Shown: one piece after another, positions 58,566 through 64,000 of the stretch
Layout of the letters: each line of letters begins with the position of its first letter
Numbering within the stretch: the first letter of the stretch is position 1
Assembly: GCF_030813715.1 (NCBI RefSeq)
Contig: NZ_JAUSUZ010000001.1
Location: 3,596,001-3,660,000, forward strand
Source of the DNA: Catenuloplanes indicus
GTDB lineage: Bacteria; Actinomycetota; Actinomycetes; Mycobacteriales; Micromonosporaceae
Reading direction: 5' to 3'
Length of the DNA: 64,000 nucleotides
Notes under the pieces: model-generated
What the model was told of the DNA's origin: nothing
Seen by the model: the letters and a program-made list of their open reading frames with translations, nothing else
Database searches by the model: none
Translations under genes and position numbers: made by a program

Positions 58566-59434
58566 GAGAGCCCTCTCGCGCCCGCGCGGGCGTGCTTGCG
58601 GCCGGACGCGGTGCCGCGGATGCGCATGGACGCGGTCACCCGGTGCCGGCGCCCGGCCACGGTCGCGGACGCCGCGGCCATCTCGACCGCGAGGTGCGGA
58701 ATCGGCTTGCGCGGCCATTCGCGCATGATGGTGCGCAGCACCCGGAGTCCGTCGGTGATCGCGTTCAGGTTGCTCACGCCGTGGATGCGCTCGTGCTCGT
58801 AGCTCGGCACCTCCTCGACGCGCAGGCCGGCCCGGGCCACCCGCAGGTTGAGCAGCGTCTCGATCTCGAAGCCGTCGCCCCAGAGCCATTCGCCGTTCGC
58901 GGGCCGCGGCGTGGTGTGATCCAGCCCGAAGATCGGCAGGTGCGCGGTCCAGAACGCGTTGTAGCCGTAGCAGAGGTCGCTGTAGCGGGTGCGGAACAGC
59001 ACGTTCACGAAGAGGCTGAGTGCTTTGTTCCCGAGTCGCCGGATGCCCGTGATGTCCGCGCTGCCCCCGCTGGCTACGAACCGGGATCCCTTGGCGAAGT
59101 CGGCACCGCGGCGCAGTGCCTCGACGAAGCGCGGGATCTCACCGGGATCGGTGGACCCGTCCGCGTCGATCATGACGATGATGTCCCCCGTGGCCGCCGC
59201 GAATCCGCAGGCCAGGGCGTTTCCCTTGCCCTTGCGGCCCTGCTGGATCACGCGAATGCCGGGCAGCAGGCGCCGCGCGGTCTCGACCGTGTCGTCCACG
59301 GAGCCGCCGTCGACGAGGATGACCTCGTCCACGTCCGGCATCGCGCCGAGCACGTGTGGCAGGTTCCGGGCCTCGTTCAGTGCCGGAACGATCACGCTCA
59401 CCGAAGGAGGCGGCGCGTGATGGTGATATTGCAT
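58562..59434 (-). CDS. GT2-family glycosyltransferase, dolichol-phosphate mannosyltransferase-like
   Basis: A 290-residue enzyme and first gene of the glycan operon. It reads VSVIVPALNEARNLPHVLGA, VDEVILVDGGSVDDTVETAR, GKGNALACGFAAATGDIIVM, then the DxD as IDADGSTDPGEIPRF and GADFAKGSRF. This is the DPM1/UGT2-like pattern of polyprenyl-phosphate sugar synthases and some undecaprenyl-linked transferases; the usual DDGS is here DGGS. ATG 59434 has GGAG five bases upstream; the frame upstream of it is not conserved. It may charge a polyprenyl carrier with the first or donor sugar. Confidence 0.85.
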   Translation of the reverse strand: MQYHHHAPPPSVSVIVPALNEARNLPHVLGAMPDVDEVILVDGGSVDDTVETARRLLPGIRVIQQGRKGKGNALACGFAAATGDIIVMIDADGSTDPGEIPRFVEALRRGADFAKGSRFVASGGSADITGIRRLGNKALSLFVNVLFRTRYSDLCYGYNAFWTAHLPIFGLDHTTPRPANGEWLWGDGFEIETLLNLRVARAGLRVEEVPSYEHERIHGVSNLNAITDGLRVLRTIMREWPRKPIPHLAVEMAAASATVAGRRHRVTASMRIRGTASGRKHARAGARGLS

Positions 59435-59638
59435 GGCATCTCCAAACCACCGGTGTTGTGGGTGCATGCCGTCACGCTGTGTGCCGTGACCGTTACAGAG
59501 TAGGCGGGGCACATCGGTGGAGAGCGCATGAATCACAGGTAATGCCCGCAAGGTATCTCGGTCCAGGCGAAGTGGACCCTCGCGATAAACCGCTCCAGTT
59601 ACCCTCATTCGGGCATTTCATACGTGGTCGGCGGAACT

Positions 59639-60268
59639 TTATCCGTACCGTCGGGACAGTCCGTCAGCAAGCAGTGCGAAGGCGTCCGCGGCGGCCGTGA
59701 CCGCACCCGGATGGCGCACGTCCGCGCTCTCGCCCGCGGCCAGGTGCCGCCAGTTCTCCCGGGCCAGGATGCGGCGCACGGCCACGACCTGACCGGCCGC
59801 AACGAGGTCCGGCGACCCGGGCGTGTCGGACCCGGCCAGCGCCGCGGCCAGCGACTCCTCGTCACCGGCCGCGTGTGCGGCGACGCGCGCGGCCAGCGCC
59901 GGCGTCTCGAAGACCATCCGGTGGTACGCCAGCACCTCCGGATGGTCGTTGAGCCCGGTCACCGGGTCGCGCGCGTCCAGCCCGGCACGGAAGTGCGCGT
60001 GCAGCGCGCCCAGCGGCGGCACACCGGCCGGGCGGGCGAGCACCACACGGGCCGGCTCGCCCGCATGATCCGCGGCGCGGTGCAGCGCCAGGTCCTCCTT
60101 CGAGGCGAAGTACTTGAACAGCGTGGGCTTGGAGACCTCGGCCGCGGCCGCGACCTCGGCGACCGAGACGCGGTCGTACCCGCGCGCCAGGAACAGCGCG
60201 ATCGCGGCGGCGGAGATCGCATCCCGGGTGCGTTGCTTCTTCCGCTCGCGCAGGCCTCCGTCGATCAC
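59639..60268 (-). CDS. TetR-family transcriptional regulator
   Basis: A 209-residue regulator with an N-terminal TetR HTH (RDAISAAAIALFLARGYDRV, then SVAEVAAAAEVSKPTLFKYF, ASKEDLALHRAA) and a helical ligand domain. It is divergent from the HelD-like helicase gene across a short AT-rich 65-bp region and probably controls it and itself. HelD-type RNA polymerase proteins are rifamycin-linked in several actinobacteria, so a drug-like ligand is possible but unproven. 204 bp separate it from the first glycan-operon gene downstream. Confidence 0.92.
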   Translation of the reverse strand: MIDGGLRERKKQRTRDAISAAAIALFLARGYDRVSVAEVAAAAEVSKPTLFKYFASKEDLALHRAADHAGEPARVVLARPAGVPPLGALHAHFRAGLDARDPVTGLNDHPEVLAYHRMVFETPALAARVAAHAAGDEESLAAALAGSDTPGSPDLVAAGQVVAVRRILARENWRHLAAGESADVRHPGAVTAAADAFALLADGLSRRYG

Positions 60269-60333
60269 GCGCTGAGCGTACCAGTGGAAAGATTTTGACT
60301 TGGTAATTTTCTTTACTCGGTTAAGCTTTTGTC
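60269..60333. promoter_or_regulatory. AT-rich divergent promoter between tetR and helD-like genes
   Basis: 65 bp, much richer in A/T than its surroundings. It contains TTGACT (60295-60300) and TAAGCT (60322-60327), the latter six bases before the HelD ATG, which has no ribosome site, suggesting a leaderless transcript. AAAGA and TCTTT half-sites flank the centre and could be TetR contacts. Confidence 0.5.
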
Positions 60334-62244
60334 ATGGCGGTTTCCTCCGACGAACTCGAGTTCCTGGCCGCGGTGCACGCGGCGCTGACCCGCATGCTGG
60401 ACACCGCGACTCACCGCGTCGCGACCGGCGCGGACGTGGCCGGCGACCGGTGGACGGCCGAGCGGCTCGGCCGCATGCTCAAGAGCCACCTCAAGGAGCT
60501 GCGCGAGGAGCCGGACGCGCCGCCCTACTTCGGCGCGCTGCACCTGACGGACGGTGAGCGGTACCGGATCGGCCGGCGCCGCGTCGCCGACGCGCAGGGC
60601 ACGCCGCTGGTGCTGGACTGGCGTGCGCCGGTGTCCCGCGCGTTCCACCAGGCCCGCGCGGCGGATCCGCAGGGAGTGCGGGCCCGCCGCCGCTACGGCT
60701 GGTCCGGCAGCACGCTCACCGGGTACGAGGACGAGACGCTCGCCGCCGGCCTGCCGTCGCTGAGCCGGCTGGTCACCGAGGAGATCGAACGGCCGCGCGT
60801 CGGCCCGATGCGGGACATCGTCGCCACCATCCAGCCGGACCAGGACAACCTGGTCCGCGCCGGGATCGGCGACACCGTGTGCGTGCAGGGTGCGCCCGGC
60901 ACCGGCAAGACCGCGGTCGGGCTGCACCGGGCGGCGTACCTGCTCTACGCGCACCGGCGGCAGCTCGAACGCGCCGGCGTGCTGGTGCTCGGCCCGAGCC
61001 GGGTGTTCCTGGACTACGTCTCCGCGGTGCTGCCCGCGCTCGGCGAGGTGCGGGTCGAGCAGCGCACGCTCGCCGGGCTGCTGCCGGTCCCCGCCGTGGC
61101 CATCGACTCGCCGGAGGCCGCGCTGGTCAAGCACGACGTACGAATGGCCGGCGTGCTGGAGCGCGCGCTGTGGTCGCACGTGAACCCGCCGGCCGAGCCA
61201 CTGTCGGTGACGGACGGTTCGTACCGCTGGCGGATCCCGGTTCCCGCGCTGACCGCGCTGCTGCGCGAGGTGCGCGCGGAGAAGCCGCGCTACGGCACCG
61301 GCCGGGAGCGGTTCCGGGCCCGGATCGTGGCGCTGTTGCAGAGCCAGGCGGAACGGCGCGGCGAGACACCGGGGTACGCGTGGCAGCAGCGGATGTCACG
61401 ATCCGCGCCGGTCCGCGAGCTGCTCGACCGCGCCTGGCCCCGGGTCCGCCCGGATGCGCTCGTCGCGGCGTTCCTGAGCGCGCCCGCGGATCCCGCGCTC
61501 TCCGGGGCCGAGTGCGCGGCCATCCGGTGGCCCCGGCCCCGGTCGGCGCGCGCGGCCCGGTGGACCGAGGCGGACGCGCTGCTCATCGACGAGGTCGCCG
61601 GGATGATCGAGGCGCCGCCCGGGTACGGCCACATCATCGTCGACGAGGCGCAGGACCTCTCGCCCATGCAATGCCGGGCGATCGCGCGCCGCAGCACGCA
61701 CGGCTCGCTGACCGTGCTCGGCGACCTCGCGCAGGGCACCACGCTGTGGGCACCCGCGTCCTGGTCCCCGCTACTGGCCCACCTCGGCCGGCCCGGCACG
61801 CCGGTCACACCGCTGACCGCCGGTTTCCGGGTGCCTGCCGCGGTGCTGGCGATCGCGAACCAGCTGCTCGGCCCGCTCGGCGTGGACGTGCCGCCGGCCC
61901 GGTCGGTGCGCTCGGACGGCGTGGTGCGCTTCCTGCCGTCCGGGCACCTGCCGGCGGTGGTCGACGAGGCGCTCGCGCGGGAGGGCTCGGTCGCGGTGAT
62001 CGCGGCGTCCGTCGACGGGCTGTCGCTGCCGTCCTCACCGCGGCTGACCGTGCTGCCCGCCGCGCTGGCCAAGGGCCTGGAGTTCGACCACGTGATCGTG
62101 GTCGAACCGGCGGACATCGTGGCGGCCGAGTCGCGCGGCCTGAACCGGCTCTACGTGGTGCTCACCCGCGCGGTCTCCAGGCTCGACGTGATCCACTCCC
62201 GGCCGCTCCCGCCGGCACTGCGCAGCCGCCAGGCACCGCAGTGA
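60334..62244 (+). CDS. helD: HelD-like UvrD/Rep superfamily 1 helicase, RNA polymerase-associated
   Basis: A 636-residue SF1 ATPase. The N-terminal coiled-coil-like region (1-60) is followed by a domain with YFGALHL and YRIGRRRV. Walker A is GAPGTGKT (186-193), Walker B IIVDEAQDLSPMQ (about 437), then GDLAQGTTLWAP, and the C-terminal LPAALAKGLEFDHVIVVEP and LYVVLTRAVSRLDV motifs VI. The layout matches actinobacterial HelD, which pulls nucleic acids off stalled RNA polymerase and, in some species, helps survive rifamycins. The protein is shorter than many HelDs (about 700-750 residues). It is divergent from a TetR gene. Confidence 0.88.
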   Translation: MAVSSDELEFLAAVHAALTRMLDTATHRVATGADVAGDRWTAERLGRMLKSHLKELREEPDAPPYFGALHLTDGERYRIGRRRVADAQGTPLVLDWRAPVSRAFHQARAADPQGVRARRRYGWSGSTLTGYEDETLAAGLPSLSRLVTEEIERPRVGPMRDIVATIQPDQDNLVRAGIGDTVCVQGAPGTGKTAVGLHRAAYLLYAHRRQLERAGVLVLGPSRVFLDYVSAVLPALGEVRVEQRTLAGLLPVPAVAIDSPEAALVKHDVRMAGVLERALWSHVNPPAEPLSVTDGSYRWRIPVPALTALLREVRAEKPRYGTGRERFRARIVALLQSQAERRGETPGYAWQQRMSRSAPVRELLDRAWPRVRPDALVAAFLSAPADPALSGAECAAIRWPRPRSARAARWTEADALLIDEVAGMIEAPPGYGHIIVDEAQDLSPMQCRAIARRSTHGSLTVLGDLAQGTTLWAPASWSPLLAHLGRPGTPVTPLTAGFRVPAAVLAIANQLLGPLGVDVPPARSVRSDGVVRFLPSGHLPAVVDEALAREGSVAVIAASVDGLSLPSSPRLTVLPAALAKGLEFDHVIVVEPADIVAAESRGLNRLYVVLTRAVSRLDVIHSRPLPPALRSRQAPQ

Positions 62245-62344
62245 CAGCGCTCGTAGCGGACCGGTCCGGTGCTGGTGCGGTGACTGGAGACCGTGCGCCA
62301 GGTGTGCTGTTCCGTCATGCGGTCAACGATGATGTAATGCCCTT

Positions 62345-62869
62345 GTGCACATCAACCCTTACGGCGAGGACGCGGTCCTGCTCGCGATAGACCTGCTGCG
62401 CCACCCACCGGCGACCGCGGCCGAGCTGGAGGCGCGCTGCCGCGCCGCGGACCTGATGATCGAGCAGCCGGTCACCGACGCGGACCTGGACGCGACGCGC
62501 GACTTCCTGCACACCTGGCTCGGCGTGGTGGACGCACCCGACTTCACCACCCGCGCCGACCGGCTCAACGCGCTGCTGGCCGGCTCGTCCGCGCACCCCC
62601 GTCTGACCAACCACGCGAACGACGGCTGGCACGTGCACTACCGCGGCACGAATCTGCCGCTCGGCTGGCTGCTGCGCGCACTGATCAGCGTCGGCACCGC
62701 GCTGCACCTGGCGGGCCGCGGCATGCACCGCCTCGGCCGCTGCGCCGCCCCGGACTGCGCCGCCCCGTTCGCCGACATCAGCCGCACCGGCCGCCAGCGC
62801 TACTGCACCACCACCTGCGCCAACCGCGACGCCGTCCGCCGCCACCGCGCGCGTACCCCCGCGGCCTGA
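62345..62869 (+). CDS. CGNR zinc-finger (ABATE domain) putative transcription regulator
   Basis: A 174-residue protein with an N-terminal helical ABATE-type domain (INPYGEDAVLLAIDLLRHPP) and a C-terminal zinc finger: RCAAPDCAAPFADISRTGRQRYC, then TTCANRDAVRRHR. The family signature CGNR is CANR here. CGNR proteins are presumed stress-linked transcription regulators of actinobacteria. GTG 62345 has no ribosome site; TGTAAT ends six bases upstream with TTCCGT 17 bp before it, so the gene is probably leaderless. It follows helD by 100 bp. Confidence 0.88.
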   Translation: MHINPYGEDAVLLAIDLLRHPPATAAELEARCRAADLMIEQPVTDADLDATRDFLHTWLGVVDAPDFTTRADRLNALLAGSSAHPRLTNHANDGWHVHYRGTNLPLGWLLRALISVGTALHLAGRGMHRLGRCAAPDCAAPFADISRTGRQRYCTTTCANRDAVRRHRARTPAA

Positions 62870-63038
62870 TCCTGGTTCGTTCGACGGCCCATCCCCGCCT
62901 CGCCGTCCGTCGGCGCGCTCGTTCGCCGAAGGCACCGGCGCGACCGAGGTCCCGGCACAGGCCGCGGGCGGGGTGTGTCGCGGCGACCACTCCTCCGCGG
63001 TCCCCGCACCACCGGTATCGACGTGCCTGGAGTCGCGC

Positions 63039-63158
63039 TCAGCGGCGGCCGCGTGTCGTGGCCAGCGCCCAGGCGATCAGGGCGGGCTGGCCCAGGACCC
63101 GCAACGCGCTCCGCTTCATGATCGGCACTCCCCGGGGACGCAGCATGACGACCTTCAC
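63039..63158 (-). CDS. Small basic 39-residue protein
   Basis: The translation is strongly basic with a short hydrophobic middle: MKVVMLRPRGVPIMKRSALR, then VLGQPALIAWALATTRGRR. GTG 63158 has GGGAG five bases upstream, better than chance. It lies 32 bp after the LLM oxidoreductase gene on the same strand and may be its operon tail. Its function is unknown; a membrane-active or ribosome-associated peptide could look like this, but so could a spurious frame. Confidence 0.35.
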   Translation of the reverse strand: MKVVMLRPRGVPIMKRSALRVLGQPALIAWALATTRGRR

Positions 63159-63190
63159 GTGATCTCCCGTGCCGCGCCGGCCAATCCTGC

Positions 63191-64000
63191 TCAGAGCGAC
63201 GGCTTGATCAGTTCGTCCGCCACCCATCCGGCCACGCCCTCCGGGTAGAACGGCGGCAGGCCGAGGACGACGTGGCCGAAGCCCGCGTCCCGTGCCTCCG
63301 CGATCCGGTTCCGCGTCGTGCCGGGGTCGTCGTACGAGACCGGCAGGTGGATCGACCGGGTGATGGTGGCCGGATCGCGGCCGATCTCCGCGCAGTACCG
63401 CTCCAGCAGCCGGCTCCGCCGGGCCAGATCCTCGATGTCACCGCCGCCCGCGATGTTCCACAGGTCGGCGTGCGCCGCGACCACGCGCAGCACCGGCGAC
63501 GACCGTCCGCCGATCATGATGGGCGGATGCGGCCGCTGCACCGGTTTCGGGCTGCCGAACGCGCCGCTCAGCCGGACGTGCTCGCCCGCGAAGTCGAACG
63601 GCGCCTCGGACGTCCACAGTCGGCGGATCACGGTCAGCGACTCGCCGAGCGCGTTCACCGACCGGTCGAAGTCGTGGTACGGCAGCCCGTGCGCGTCGTA
63701 CTCCCGCCGGGCCGGCGGATAGTTCGGCCGGGACCCGGCGCCGATGCCGAAGTCCAGCCGTCCGCCGGAGATCACGTCCACCGTCGTCGCGATCTTGGCG
63801 AGCATCGCCGGTGGGCGGAAGCGGTTGCTGGTCACCAGCAGGCCGAGGCGCAGCCGCCGGGTCTGCGCGGCGAGCGCGGAGAGCAGCGTCCAGCCCTCGT
63901 AGATCGGGCCGTCCGGATCGCCGCCGAGCGGCAGGAGGTGATCGAACAGCCAAGCGTGCTCGATCTCCTCGATCGCGTCCGCCTCCCGCCAGACGCGCGC
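63191..64000 (-). CDS. LLM-class (F420-dependent type) flavin oxidoreductase, C-terminal part
   Basis: The 270 visible residues are a luciferase-like TIM-barrel oxidoreductase; the N-terminus lies beyond the right edge. Visible blocks are AWLFDHLLPLGGDPDGP, LSALAAQTRRLRLGLLVTSN, RPPAMLAKIATTVDVISGGR, LDFGIGAGSRPNY, EYDAHGLPYHDFDRSVNALG, and RPHPPIMIGGRSSPVLRVVA with the phosphate-binding GG. Actinobacterial members mostly use F420; FMN use cannot be excluded. Substrate unknown. It ends 32 bp before the small basic gene. Confidence 0.88.
   Translation of the reverse strand, partial: ARVWREADAIEEIEHAWLFDHLLPLGGDPDGPIYEGWTLLSALAAQTRRLRLGLLVTSNRFRPPAMLAKIATTVDVISGGRLDFGIGAGSRPNYPPARREYDAHGLPYHDFDRSVNALGESLTVIRRLWTSEAPFDFAGEHVRLSGAFGSPKPVQRPHPPIMIGGRSSPVLRVVAAHADLWNIAGGGDIEDLARRSRLLERYCAEIGRDPATITRSIHLPVSYDDPGTTRNRIAEARDAGFGHVVLGLPPFYPEGVAGWVADELIKPSL

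Overview
The window is very GC-rich with strong third-position G/C bias, many GTG starts and several apparently leaderless genes. Its content (MgtA- and MptB-type mannosyltransferases, the CysO/Mec/CysM sulfur-carrier route to cysteine, an F420-type luciferase-like oxidoreductase, an RNA-polymerase HelD helicase, CGNR and LuxR-AAA regulators, a GH12-CBM2 cellulase with a CebR-type operator) points to a filamentous actinobacterium, most likely Micromonosporaceae (Actinoplanes/Catenuloplanes type). This assignment is inference. No rRNA, tRNA, CRISPR array, intact insertion sequence or prophage was seen.

Left part (1-17260). This is a housekeeping block whose order matches the Mycobacterium tuberculosis pncB1-clpS-Rv1332-mec-cysO-cysM-...-Rv1339-rphA-rdgB neighbourhood: rdgB, rph, an Rv1339-type metallo-beta-lactamase protein, cysM, cysO, mec, a DUF2017 gene, clpS and, divergently, pncB followed by pncA and an MFS exporter. 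The block is interrupted three times: two GT4 mannosyltransferase-like genes between Rv1339-like and rph; a small membrane-protein gene plus 1.4 kb of non-coding repeat-rich DNA where M. tuberculosis has a rhomboid gene and murI; and a degenerate GTPase plus a LuxR-AAA regulator between clpS and pncB.

Middle part (17261-41286). A 17-unit heptanucleotide repeat precedes mptB. Then come a 2,2-dialkylglycine decarboxylase with a divergent LysR regulator, cytochrome c oxidase subunit I with a clear terminator, a flavin monooxygenase, a kdgK-eda pair with a divergent IclR regulator and a perfect palindrome over the eda start, and a secreted GH12-CBM2 endoglucanase behind a CebR-like operator. An accessory stretch follows: a degenerate QueC-like protein, a GIY-YIG-like protein, a cupin, an MFS transporter, a GlxA-type regulator, an SMP-30 lactonase, a SNF2 helicase with an HhH-like segment, a pseudokinase, a DszC-like flavoprotein and two overlapping 2TM SLATT/DUF4231-like genes.

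Right part (41287-64000). There are two secreted proteins (DUF3455, CAP). A translationally coupled sensory operon encodes a soluble chemoreceptor with five near-identical PAS units, a triple-CheW protein and a membrane PAS histidine kinase, with no CheA. A secreted GH16 glucanase has a palindrome abutting its start codon. A seven-gene, almost fully overlapping minus-strand operon (59434 to 50890) encodes a pyruvylated surface glycan pathway: three GT2, one pyruvyltransferase, a large membrane protein, a flippase and a GT14. The window ends with a TetR/HelD divergent pair, a CGNR regulator, a 39-codon gene and a partial LLM oxidoreductase.

Across the window, four copies of one roughly 45-75 bp intergenic repeat lie just downstream of stop codons. 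The best candidates for something undescribed are the CysO with a 16-residue tail after its Gly-Gly, the QueC-like/GIY-YIG pair, the CheA-less PAS5 receptor operon and the repeat families.
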